Below are positions 34,001 to 42,028 of a stretch of 64,000 nt of DNA, piece by piece. Origin of the DNA: Chloroflexota bacterium (GTDB lineage: Bacteria; Chloroflexota; JAJPGV01). The notes under the pieces were generated by a model. That model made no database searches. It worked only from the letters and a program-made list of their open reading frames with translations, and was not told where the DNA came from. Position 1 is the first letter of the stretch, and every line of letters starts with the position of its first letter. The position numbers and the translations under genes are program-made. The stretch is from positions 363,199 to 427,198 of the forward strand of contig JAJPGV010000034.1 of NCBI GenBank assembly GCA_021325635.1, read 5' to 3'.

Positions 34001-34819
34001 ATGTCGAAAGCTGCCCCGCCAGCCGTGAGCGCTACCGGCGGGCCCAGCCCTGCCGGCCTTGGCAGGCGGGGCACGGAGCTGCACATCGAGGACGTCAGCA
34101 AGAGCTACCGCCAAAAAGACGGCACGCTTCTGGCCCTCGCTCCGGTGAGCATCGACGTCCGGGCAGGGGAGTTCCTCTGCATCGTCGGCCCCAGCGGCTG
34201 TGGGAAATCCACCCTTCTCAGCATCATTGCCGGCCTCGAGCCGGCCAGCGGCGGAATGGTCGTAGCCAACGGCCGTGCGGTGGACGGGCCCAGCCCAGAG
34301 CGCATCCTGCTCTTCCAGGAGGCGGCGCTGTTCCCCTGGCTGGACGTCTGCGGGAACGTCGAGTTTGGCTTGCGGGAGCGCGGCATCAGCCGAAAGGAGC
34401 GAGCTCGGACAGCGCAGCGCTACATCGACCTGGTCCATCTCAGCGGCTTCGAAGGCAGCTACGTCCATCAGCTTTCGGGCGGCATGAAGCAGCGCGCAGC
34501 CATTGCCCGGGCGCTAGCCATCGACCCGGCGCTGCTGCTCATGGATGAGCCGTTCGGCGCTCTGGACGCGCTGACGCGGGATCGGCTCCACGAAGAGCTC
34601 GAATCGGTGTGGGCGGCCACCGGCAAGACCGTCGTGTTCGTCACACACAATGTGCGGGAAGCGGTGGCGCTGGGCGACCGCGTGCTGGTGTTCTCACCTC
34701 GCCCCGGGCACATCATCGGCGAATTCACCATCGATCTGCCCCGGTCACGCTCCCTGCAGGATCACCGATTGGCCGACCGGGCGGCCGAAATCCTGGAGGT
34801 CCTCACCAGCGCGGGCTGA
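34001..34819 (+). CDS. NitT/TauT-family ABC transporter ATP-binding protein
   Basis: 272 residues. Walker A GPSGCGKST, Q-loop LLFQEAALFPW, signature LSGGMKQR, Walker B LLLMDEPFGALD, switch His in FVTHNVREA. ATG at 34001 (TCG AAA follows). Divergent from the binding protein and convergent with the permease, so the three parts of one importer are spread over both strands, an unusual layout for this family. Confidence 0.9.
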   Translation: MSKAAPPAVSATGGPSPAGLGRRGTELHIEDVSKSYRQKDGTLLALAPVSIDVRAGEFLCIVGPSGCGKSTLLSIIAGLEPASGGMVVANGRAVDGPSPERILLFQEAALFPWLDVCGNVEFGLRERGISRKERARTAQRYIDLVHLSGFEGSYVHQLSGGMKQRAAIARALAIDPALLLMDEPFGALDALTRDRLHEELESVWAATGKTVVFVTHNVREAVALGDRVLVFSPRPGHIIGEFTIDLPRSRSLQDHRLADRAAEILEVLTSAG

Positions 34820-34864
34820 ACCAGCCAAGTCGCCTAACAGAGACCCGCCGGGCGAGCGCCGCCG

Positions 34865-35719
34865 CTACGCTCCCAAACCCCGCCGTTCCCGCATTCGCCG
34901 CTCGGCCGGTGCGAACAGCAGCTGATCGCAGCTGACGCCCACGGCCATGATCACCAGCATGACGGCCATCACCCTCGCTGCGTCGTTGAGGTCCCGCCCG
35001 GCCTGCAGCAGATTACCCAGGCTGAGCGAGTAGTAAATCAGCTCGCCGGCCATCAACGACCGCCAGGCAAACGACCAGCCCTGCTTGAGTCCCGCCAGCA
35101 CAGTAGGCAGGGCAGCCGGAATGATCACCCGCGAGTACAGGGCCAGGCCTCGCGAGCCCATGTTCCGCGCCGCCTTCACGTACACCGGAGGCGTATTCTT
35201 GACGCCGGCCGCAACCCCGAGCGTGATGGAAAACAGCGCACCCATGACGACCACGAAAATGATCGCGCGCTCGGACAGCCCGAACCAGAGGATGGCCAGC
35301 GGCAGCCAGCACACGCTTGGTAGAGACTGCAGCGCCAGCATCAGCGAGCCCAGCAGCTCCTCCGCGATACGGAACCGCCCGATCAGCACTCCCAGGGACA
35401 TGCCTGCCAGCACCGATAGCCCGTAGCCGATGGCGATGCGCTCCAGGCTCACCGCCGCAGCCATCGGGATCGTGCCCTTCTGCAGGCCGGAGACCAGGCT
35501 GGCAGCCACCGCGGCCGGACCGGGGAACAGGTACGCCGGCCAGAGACCGCTGCCTGCCAGCAGCTGCCAAGCCACGAGAAGAGCTGCATAGAACACAACC
35601 CGCCGCACCCACACCGCAATCCTGGTAGTCGCACGACCAAGGGCCACCGGACGGTCGATGGTTACTGCCGCCATTGCCGCTGAGTGTACCGTCCGGCCTC
35701 GCTGCCGCCTGCTTGCCAA
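34865..35719 (-). CDS. NitT/TauT-family ABC transporter permease
   Basis: 284 residues, SsuC/TauC-like. Membrane segments begin at VVFYAALLVAWQLLAGSGLWPAYLFPGP; the EAA loop is PPVYVKAARNMGSRGLALYSRVIIPAALPTVLAGLKQGWSFAWRSLMAGEL. The start may be internal (ATG giving MAAVTIDRP, about residue 16). It is 10 bp after the LysR gene on the same strand, so regulator and permease are probably co-transcribed. Confidence 0.9.
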   Translation of the reverse strand: MASRRQRGRTVHSAAMAAVTIDRPVALGRATTRIAVWVRRVVFYAALLVAWQLLAGSGLWPAYLFPGPAAVAASLVSGLQKGTIPMAAAVSLERIAIGYGLSVLAGMSLGVLIGRFRIAEELLGSLMLALQSLPSVCWLPLAILWFGLSERAIIFVVVMGALFSITLGVAAGVKNTPPVYVKAARNMGSRGLALYSRVIIPAALPTVLAGLKQGWSFAWRSLMAGELIYYSLSLGNLLQAGRDLNDAARVMAVMLVIMAVGVSCDQLLFAPAERRMRERRGLGA

Positions 35720-35729
35720 AGCGCATCGT

Positions 35730-36632
35730 TCAGCCCCTGCCGTGGTCCTGCCGGAAGAACTCCCGCACGAACTCCCGAAAACGAAGTGTGATGGGGCCGA
35801 AGTACTTCCCTTTCCGGCTCACCATCTCGAGGTGCCGGGGGATGGATAATCCACGGATCTCCGCCGTGCCTAGCAGACCCGCCCGCAGCTCGCGGGCAAC
35901 CGCCGAGGCCGGCACCACGCCCACGCCGAGGTTCGCTTCGACGGCCTTCTTGACCGGCTCCGCTTCGTGCAGCTGCAGGCCGATGCGCATGCTCACGCCG
36001 GCCTCGCGCAGCGCCTTCTCGAACTGCATCCTCATCACGGAAGTGGCCTCGGGAACAATGAGTGGCTCGCCCGCCAGCTCGTCGAGGGACACCTGCTGGC
36101 GTGCCGCGAACGCATGTCTGGGCGAAAAGATGAGCACCAGTGGATCGGATGCCACGTGCTCCACATCGAACCTCTCATCCTCGACCGGGCCGCCCACGAA
36201 GCCGACGTCGATGATGTTCTGGTGGATGCGCTCGAAGATCCGCACCGCCGGCTCGACGTGCAGATCGACTTCCGCCTCCGGCCAGTGCTCCCGAAACGCA
36301 GCCAGCACTTCGGGAATGACGTACATCCCTCCGGTGGTGTTGGCCCCAACCGCCAACCGCCCACGCCTCATTCCGGACAGCTCGGCCAGCACCCGGCTGG
36401 CCTGCTCCTCGGCATGCAGCATCGACACGGCCGAGTCGTACAGCGCCCGGCCAGCCTCGGTCAACGACAGCACATTGCCGCGACGGTCGAACAGCCGGAT
36501 GCGCACTGAGCGCTCGAGTGCCTTGATCTGCAGGCTCACCGCCGGTTGGGTCAGGTGCAGGTCCTCGGCCGCCAGGGTGAAGCTCAGGCGGTTGGCGACG
36601 GCCACGAACGAGCGCAGTTGATTGAGATTCAG
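35730..36632 (-). CDS. LysR-family transcriptional regulator (likely CTG start)
   Basis: About 300 residues. The canonical LysR N-terminus LNLNQLRSFVAVANRLSFTLAAEDLHLTQPAVSLQIKALE is complete only if translation begins at CTG 36632, 10 bases after AGGA. No ATG, GTG or TTG lies in frame nearby upstream, and the first GTG (36605) would delete half of the first helix. The effector domain has the periplasmic-binding fold (GRLAVGANTTGGMYVIPEVLAAFREHWPEAEVDLHV; VSLDELAGEPLIVPEATSVM), resembling CysB/CbbR-like members. It is predicted to control the adjacent NitT/TauT importer; the motif CGATTGGGAACG occurs before this gene and before the importer. Confidence 0.85.
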   Translation of the reverse strand: MNLNQLRSFVAVANRLSFTLAAEDLHLTQPAVSLQIKALERSVRIRLFDRRGNVLSLTEAGRALYDSAVSMLHAEEQASRVLAELSGMRRGRLAVGANTTGGMYVIPEVLAAFREHWPEAEVDLHVEPAVRIFERIHQNIIDVGFVGGPVEDERFDVEHVASDPLVLIFSPRHAFAARQQVSLDELAGEPLIVPEATSVMRMQFEKALREAGVSMRIGLQLHEAEPVKKAVEANLGVGVVPASAVARELRAGLLGTAEIRGLSIPRHLEMVSRKGKYFGPITLRFREFVREFFRQDHGRG

Positions 36633-36662
36633 CTCGACGAGTTCCTGGATCCATAAGCTCGA

Positions 36663-36688
36663 CGATTGGGAACGCCCTGTCCCTATCG
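36663..36688. promoter_or_regulatory. Operator-like dyad upstream of LysR
   Basis: CGATTGGGA and TCCCTATCG (8 of 9 complementary) with an 8-base centre. It includes CGATTGGGAACG, shared exactly with the dyad at 33931. It begins 31 bp before the proposed CTG start. The rest of 36633-36754 shows nothing else. Confidence 0.55.
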
Positions 36689-36754
36689 CTGGATCATGGA
36701 CCTACCTTAGCACCGGCTGCCTGCGCCAGGCCGGGGGACCGGCCACTCAGACTG

Positions 36755-37963
36755 CTACTTGATCACTTCCTTGGCCACCGCGCTGGTCTTGGTGAAGTAG
36801 GAGAAGTTGTCCTCGATCTGCGTGTTCAGGTAGCTCTTCTTCGGATCCAGGGTCAGCTCGGGCGGGAGTTGGGGCGGAACGTCGGTGCGGCGCGAGTTCA
36901 CCGTGGTCTTCTGCGAATAGACGGTCTGCCCCTCCTGGCTCAACAGCCAGTTAATCAACAGCCTGGCGGCATTGGGATGCGGCGCCCTGTTGAAGATGCC
37001 CACTGCGCCGGTCGCCACGCTGTACATCGCCGAGGCCGGATCGTCGTCCAGCAGCGGCTTCACCTGCGACACGTCGACCCCACCGTTGGCCAGGTCCTTC
37101 AGGGCGGTCTGATCCTCGCCCAGCGCAATAGGGTACTGGCCTCTCACTAACCATTCCGCCAGCTGCCGGCGATCCTGGGTCAACACCGGCTGTTGATCCT
37201 GCAGGAACGAGCGCAGCTTGTCCTCGCCCTTGGCCACCAGGATGCCGCTGGCTACAAGCGTGCCAACCGAAGGCGGCCGTGGATCGAACATGGCGATCTT
37301 GCCCTTGACCTTCGGGTCCCACAGATCGTCGAACTTTGACATCGTTGACTCGGGCATGAACTGGCGGTTGACGTACACCGATCGCACCAGGTAGGCCGTG
37401 AACGAATAGGAGAGCTGCTTTCCGGAATCATTCCAGCCAGATTCGAAGCCGTTGATCCACTTGCTGTCGTCCAGCACTTCGGGCAGGAGCGCCGGGCGAA
37501 GCGGATCCAGGGCGCCCATGGGCTTGTAGCCACCGAACTGCGACGCGGGGCTGTGCACTACGACGTCCCACAGGTACTGGCCAGCCTTGCGTTCGGCGTC
37601 GATCTTCGGCACCTGATCGGCGTTGCCGTTGCCAGCCAGGATCTCGTAGGGAATACCGTACTTCTTGGAGAAGGTGTCGTACACCTGACGGAAGACGTCC
37701 CCCGGCGCGCCTACGATCGTCACCTTGCCCTCCTGCTTGGCCGCCGCCAGCAGCGAATCGAGGCTGGCGGCGGAGGAGGCGGCCGACGCAGCTGCCGGCT
37801 TGGCTGTCGCGGCAGCGCTAGTGGCGGCGGGACTTGCCGGGCTGGGATTAGCCGGCCCGCTTACGCTGGGAGCCGGCGCAGCGCCCGATCCGCAAGCCGC
37901 CAACAACAGCAGCAGCACGGCGCCGCTCAGCGGCGCTAATCGGGAAAGTCCTGCTCGTCTCAT
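36755..37963 (-). CDS. Iron(III)-type ABC transporter substrate-binding lipoprotein (orphan)
   Basis: 402 residues from ATG at 37963 (GGAGG 8 bases upstream; an upstream ATG at 38026 is not preferred). Lipoprotein signal LLLLLAACGSG, then a low-complexity Ala/Pro/Ser linker to about residue 60. The fold is bacterial extracellular solute-binding (AfuA/FbpA-like): AAKQEGKVTIVGAPGDVFRQVYDTFSKKYGI, KFDDLWDPKVKGKIAMFDP, GAVGIFNRAPHPNAARLLINWLLSQEGQ. No permease or ATPase is next to it, so it must share a transporter encoded elsewhere or act as a binding sensor. Confidence 0.85.
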   Translation of the reverse strand: MRRAGLSRLAPLSGAVLLLLLAACGSGAAPAPSVSGPANPSPASPAATSAAATAKPAAASAASSAASLDSLLAAAKQEGKVTIVGAPGDVFRQVYDTFSKKYGIPYEILAGNGNADQVPKIDAERKAGQYLWDVVVHSPASQFGGYKPMGALDPLRPALLPEVLDDSKWINGFESGWNDSGKQLSYSFTAYLVRSVYVNRQFMPESTMSKFDDLWDPKVKGKIAMFDPRPPSVGTLVASGILVAKGEDKLRSFLQDQQPVLTQDRRQLAEWLVRGQYPIALGEDQTALKDLANGGVDVSQVKPLLDDDPASAMYSVATGAVGIFNRAPHPNAARLLINWLLSQEGQTVYSQKTTVNSRRTDVPPQLPPELTLDPKKSYLNTQIEDNFSYFTKTSAVAKEVIK

Positions 37964-38040
37964 CGGCTGTGTCCTCCGCGTTCGAACGGCTTGCGCCGGA
38001 TTGCGGGCAATAGTAGGACATCCCAAGTCAGACAGCTCTT

Positions 38041-39306
38041 CTAGGGGGAGGAGGACTGCTCGCAGGCGGCAGCGCGCTTCAGCAGCAGTACCCGCTCGCG
38101 CGCATTCTGCGCCAGGCCGGCGGCCCGCAGAAATTCGCTTCGGGCTTCATCCAGGCGGCCAAGCTTGAACAGCAGATCGCCCCGCACGCTGGGCAGCAGG
38201 TGGTAGCGCTCCAACAGCGGCTCGCCGGACAGACGGTCCGCCAGCTCCAGGCCGGCCGCCGGGCCGAAGGCCATGGCCGCAGCGACGGCCCGGTTGAGCT
38301 CGATAACCGGCGACGGCGAAAGCTGCGCCAGCGCGTCGTACAGCGCCACGATCCGTTCCCAGTCCGTCTCCTCCGGCGCACGGGCCCGCGCGTGGCAAGC
38401 CGCGATCTCCGCCTGGAGGGCATATGGCCCTAACGAGCCGCCGAGCTGCCGGGTGCGCTCGAGCGCCACCAAACCGCGATGAATCAGGAGCTGGTCCCAG
38501 CGCGAGCGATCCTGCTCCAGCAGGAGAATCGGCTCGCCGCGCGGTCCGATGCGAGCCCGGGATCGTGATGCCTGGATCTCCATCAAGGCCACGAGACCGT
38601 GCACTTCCGGCTCATTCGGTGCCAGCTCAGCCAGGATGCGTCCCAACCGCAAGGCCTCGCCACACAGCTCAGGCCGGACCCAATCATCGCCCGCCGTGGC
38701 CGCGTAGCCCTCGTTGAAGATGAGGTAGACGACTTCCAGCACAGATGACAGCCGGCCTGCCAGATCAGGCCCCGCCGGCACTTCGAACGGCACCCGAGCG
38801 GCGCTGAGCGTCTTCTTAGCCCGCACGATGCGCTGGTACATCGTCGGCACGGGCACCAGGAACGATCGGGCGATCTCCTCGGTCGTGAGCCCGCCGAGCA
38901 GACGCAGGGTGAGCGCCACCCGCCCCTCGGTGGACAGCACCGGGTGGCAGGCGGTGAAGATCAGGCGCAGCAGGTCATCGCCGACCTCATCGGGCTCGAC
39001 TGCCGGTTGGTCAGCTGTCTGGGCCTCCAGCTCGCGAGCCAGCTGCTCCTGCTTCTCCTGCAGCCGTACGTTGCGGCGGATCAGGTCGATGGCTCGGTGC
39101 TTGGCGGTGCCCATGAGCCAGGCGCCCGGGTTGTCCGGAACGCCTGACTCGGGCCACTGCTCCAGCGCGGCGACCAGCGCATCCTGCGCCAGGTCCTCCG
39201 CCAGGCTCACGTCGCGCACGATGCGGGTGAGACCGGCGATCAGCCGCGCTGCCTCAATGCGCCACACCGCCTCGATGGTTCGATGCGCCGCGCCGGGAGC
39301 TTCCAT
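38041..39306 (-). CDS. ECF sigma factor with C-terminal TPR-like extension (ECF42-type)
   Basis: 421 residues. Sigma region 2 (RIVRDVSLAEDLAQDALVAALEQWP, NPGAWLMGTAKHRAIDLIRR) and region 4 (VALTLRLLGGLTTEEIARSFLVPVPTMYQRIVRAKKTL), then a roughly 230-residue helical, TPR-like C-terminal domain (FNEGYAATAGDDWVRPELCGEALRLGRIL ... GPYALQAEIAACHARA). This architecture and the upstream DGPF gene match the ECF42 group, in which the extension rather than an anti-sigma factor controls activity. It is predicted to transcribe the DGPF operon. Confidence 0.9.
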   Translation of the reverse strand: MEAPGAAHRTIEAVWRIEAARLIAGLTRIVRDVSLAEDLAQDALVAALEQWPESGVPDNPGAWLMGTAKHRAIDLIRRNVRLQEKQEQLARELEAQTADQPAVEPDEVGDDLLRLIFTACHPVLSTEGRVALTLRLLGGLTTEEIARSFLVPVPTMYQRIVRAKKTLSAARVPFEVPAGPDLAGRLSSVLEVVYLIFNEGYAATAGDDWVRPELCGEALRLGRILAELAPNEPEVHGLVALMEIQASRSRARIGPRGEPILLLEQDRSRWDQLLIHRGLVALERTRQLGGSLGPYALQAEIAACHARARAPEETDWERIVALYDALAQLSPSPVIELNRAVAAAMAFGPAAGLELADRLSGEPLLERYHLLPSVRGDLLFKLGRLDEARSEFLRAAGLAQNARERVLLLKRAAACEQSSSP

Positions 39307-39385
39307 CAGCCTCCGCTCAGCCCTCGCACGGCCTGGCAGCGAGGCGTGCCAAACGTCGCCCTCGAGATGTCCTCATGCGCTGCTC

Positions 39386-39811
39386 CTAGCTCCGCTTGTT
39401 CTGCTGGATCTGGGCACCAATGCGCCGCTCCTGCTCGCGCAGCTCGGGCGTCATGTTGTCCCCAAAGTCCTCCATCTCGAACACCTGCCGGATCTCGATC
39501 TCCACGCCATCCCCGAATGGAGCGCGCTTGACCCACTCGATGGCCTCCTCTTTGGACCGCACCTGGAACAGCCAGAAGCCCGCGATGAGCTCCTTGGACT
39601 CGGTGAACGGTCCATCGATGACCGTCCGCTCGTGTCCCGAGAACCTGACCCGCGCGCCCTTGGAGGTTGGATGGAGCCCTTCCCCCGCCAGCATCACGCC
39701 GGCCTTGACCAGCTCCTCGTTGTACTTGCCCATCGCCGCTATCAGCTCCGTGCTGGGCAGGACGCCCGCCTCGGATTCCTCGCTCGCCGGGACCATCACC
39801 ATGAAACGCAT
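39386..39811 (-). CDS. YCII-related DGPF-domain protein
   Basis: 141 residues, ferredoxin-like dimeric alpha/beta fold. It contains VIDGPFTESKELIAGFWLFQV, the DGPFxExKE motif that names the family, plus an N-terminal MRFMVMVPASEES strand. Biochemical function unknown; members are regularly encoded with ECF42 sigma factors, as here, 79 bp upstream of one on the same strand. The C-terminal 30 residues are charged and probably helical. Confidence 0.9.
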   Translation of the reverse strand: MRFMVMVPASEESEAGVLPSTELIAAMGKYNEELVKAGVMLAGEGLHPTSKGARVRFSGHERTVIDGPFTESKELIAGFWLFQVRSKEEAIEWVKRAPFGDGVEIEIRQVFEMEDFGDNMTPELREQERRIGAQIQQNKRS

Positions 39812-40116
39812 TTCCTGTCTCCTCGTCGTTCGTTCAGAGCCTGCTTTCGACTCTCGCCGTTCGCCGCTCTACTCCTACGTCGAACGACAATCGCCAAATT
39901 CGACATCCCGAACGCTACCGCGCAAACCGACGTCGCCGGCAGTCCCCGACTCTCAGGGAGAGCGTGCAGCGAAGCATCGTCTCCAGACCCGGAGGATCCT
40001 CCGCTGCGCCCCAGGCTGACCGCTTGGCGGTTGGGTGAGACCCGGCGGCGGACCGTGAGGATAGAGGACAGTGCCTCCTTCTAAGATCTCGGCAGCATGC
40101 ATTTGCCAGTCTGCAC
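39812..40116. promoter_or_regulatory. Divergent intergenic region between the DGPF and binding-protein genes
   Basis: 305 bp without a convincing gene. GTCGTTCG (39825-39832) and CGAACGAC (39881-39888) form an 8-bp inverted repeat with a 48-bp gap, and TTGTCGTTCGACG on the minus strand is a possible ECF-type -35 element for the DGPF/sigma operon. I could not match a full ECF42 promoter. Confidence 0.3.
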
Positions 40117-41253
40117 GTGGAGTTGAAGCCTCACCAGCCTGAGCGACTCAGCCCACGACGGGGGGATCTGCGACAATGGCGGCCGGTCATCACACTGATC
40201 GCGGCAGCAGCGGGCATCTGGCTGGTGCTGTGGACATGCACGGCTCCAACCCAGCTGCAGCGCCAGGGCGGGGTCGTGCTGCCGGCGAACTCAACCCCCC
40301 AGGGCACTGGCGAGACGTTGCGCCTCATTGAGGACGCGGCCACGCAGGAGGGGAAGATCGTCGTGGGCATCAGCGGCGGCCTGCCGGAGTCCTGGCGGCA
40401 GCGCTTCGAAGCAGCCCTGAATTATCAGTTCGGGATCAAGGTCGAGCTTGCCGCTGTGGACTCGTCCGGCCCGGCTCCCACCAGCCTGCGGCCGCCCGAT
40501 GGTGGCGCCAGGCCGGCCTGGGACGTGCTGATCGGCAGCGACGCGCAATACGCCGAGCTGGCCACGTCGGGACTGCTGCAGCGGCACGGCTGGTCCTCCC
40601 TGTTCGGCGCTCCCCGTGACGCGGTCATGTTCGACGAGTCGGCCGTTGGCTTCGCGCAGCAGCCGCTGCGCCCCGCCTACAACAGCCAGCGTGTCCCGGC
40701 TTCGGCCGTGCCACACACCTGGGACGCGCTGCTCGACCCGAAGTGGAAGGGCCGGATTGGCGTCAGCAACTCGATGGATCCTTGGGCCGGACTATCCTCG
40801 AGCTGGGGGGACGCCAAAACCGTCCAGTTCATTACGGCGCTGGCTGCCCAGCAGCCGGCCAGGGGCACGGCCGCGGAGCTGATGCAGCGCCTGGAGCAGG
40901 GCTCCATCGACGTCGTCGCCGCCGTGCCGGAGCAGCTCATTCAGGCCAGCGTTGGCCGGAATGCCCCGGTCTCCGGAGCCGACGTCAGTCCACTGCTTCT
41001 CCAATCGTCTGTCGCCGGCGGCTTGAAGAACGTGGAGCATCCGAACGCCGGTCTGCTGTTTGCCGGGCTGCTCGCCACGCTGGAGGGACAAACCCTGTGG
41101 CACGACTTTGCCGGATCCAGCTCGATCTTCGTGGCCGATTCGCCAGGAGAGAAGCTCGTCGAAGGTAAGCAGTACGTGCTGCCGCCCGACAGCTTCCTGA
41201 TGAAAGACGCGCCCGACCGCAGCGCCAAATACGCGCGCGTCCTCGGTTATTGA
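40117..41253 (+). CDS. Extracellular solute-binding protein (iron(III)-type), membrane-anchored
   Basis: 378 residues from GTG at 40117. A single hydrophobic segment (VITLIAAAAGIWLVLWTCTAP) near residue 25 is either a signal anchor or a lipoprotein signal with a poor lipobox. The rest is an AfuA/FbpA-like fold: EDAATQEGKIVVGISGGLPESWRQRFEAAL, TWDALLDPKWKGRIGVSNSMDPW and ALAAQQPARGTAAELMQRLEQGSIDVVAA. No ATPase or permease is nearby. It is the third orphan of this type in 11 kb, and the shared WDxLxDPKxKGxI motif suggests duplication within the genome. Confidence 0.8.
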   Translation: MELKPHQPERLSPRRGDLRQWRPVITLIAAAAGIWLVLWTCTAPTQLQRQGGVVLPANSTPQGTGETLRLIEDAATQEGKIVVGISGGLPESWRQRFEAALNYQFGIKVELAAVDSSGPAPTSLRPPDGGARPAWDVLIGSDAQYAELATSGLLQRHGWSSLFGAPRDAVMFDESAVGFAQQPLRPAYNSQRVPASAVPHTWDALLDPKWKGRIGVSNSMDPWAGLSSSWGDAKTVQFITALAAQQPARGTAAELMQRLEQGSIDVVAAVPEQLIQASVGRNAPVSGADVSPLLLQSSVAGGLKNVEHPNAGLLFAGLLATLEGQTLWHDFAGSSSIFVADSPGEKLVEGKQYVLPPDSFLMKDAPDRSAKYARVLGY

Positions 41254-41287
41254 CGTTTTCGGGCCATCCGGCCGTTAGCATTGATCC

Positions 41288-41989
41288 GTGCCGCTGACCC
41301 CTGAGGACATTCGCCGGATCGTCGAGAACACCGAGATCGTCCGGCCGCCGAAGCGGCTTCTGGCAACCTTCGGCACGACTGTCGTGCAGTATTTCGTAGT
41401 CACAAAACCTGCCTACGCCGACCTGCCCGGCGCCCTGAAGGAAGACGAAGCGGTAGTCCGCAGCGGCAAGGTCACCGCCCAGCGCCCGCAGATCGTGACA
41501 CCCTACTACCTGATGAACCTATTTCGCGGCTTCGACCACGGCCAGGAGTACGCCCGCTACCTCATGGCCGAGCACGGAGCGGACTCGCCGGGCCTGATGT
41601 ACCGCTACGAGCAGGAGCCGGGAGACATGGAAGTGGTGTCCGAGGCCGCCGAGGCCGTGGCCAGGCGCATAGCCGGCCGGCTAGACCAGGAAAACGCGCA
41701 CCTGGCTACGGTCATCCGCGGCATCGACCAGTTCTGGGACGTGTCCCTGGCGCACTTCATCTACGCGCTCACCGCGGGTTCGGCCATCGGCCATGCGACG
41801 GAAATGGCAAAGCGCGGGATGCTGGACGAGGATCGCGGCCTTCCACGGGCCGTGCGCGAGCGCATCGACAGCATGTTCGCCGCCGTGGCGCGGGGAGAGC
41901 TGGAGGCGTCCGAGCTCAAGACCGAGCTCGATCGCTGGGGCATCTTCTCTGAATACGAGGACCGCTTCCTGAACCTCTTCCGCCGCTAA
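41288..41989 (+). CDS. Hypothetical protein, family not recognised
   Basis: 233 residues from GTG at 41288, 34 bp after the binding-protein gene. Soluble, no signal peptide, one Cys-free chain. Notable segments: RPPKRLLATFGTTVVQYFVVTKPAYADL, PQIVTPYYLMNLFRGFDHGQEYARYLMAEHG and RGIDQFWDVSLAHFIYALTAGSAIGHATEMAKRGMLD, followed by a helical charged C-terminus. Probably an alpha/beta N-terminal part and an all-helical rest. I cannot assign a function; it shares direction with the peptidase and hydrolase genes downstream and may be co-transcribed. Confidence 0.7.
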   Translation: MPLTPEDIRRIVENTEIVRPPKRLLATFGTTVVQYFVVTKPAYADLPGALKEDEAVVRSGKVTAQRPQIVTPYYLMNLFRGFDHGQEYARYLMAEHGADSPGLMYRYEQEPGDMEVVSEAAEAVARRIAGRLDQENAHLATVIRGIDQFWDVSLAHFIYALTAGSAIGHATEMAKRGMLDEDRGLPRAVRERIDSMFAAVARGELEASELKTELDRWGIFSEYEDRFLNLFRR

Positions 41990-42028
41990 CGTCACTACTC
42001 CGCACCGAGGTGTGGCAAGCTAGGACCC

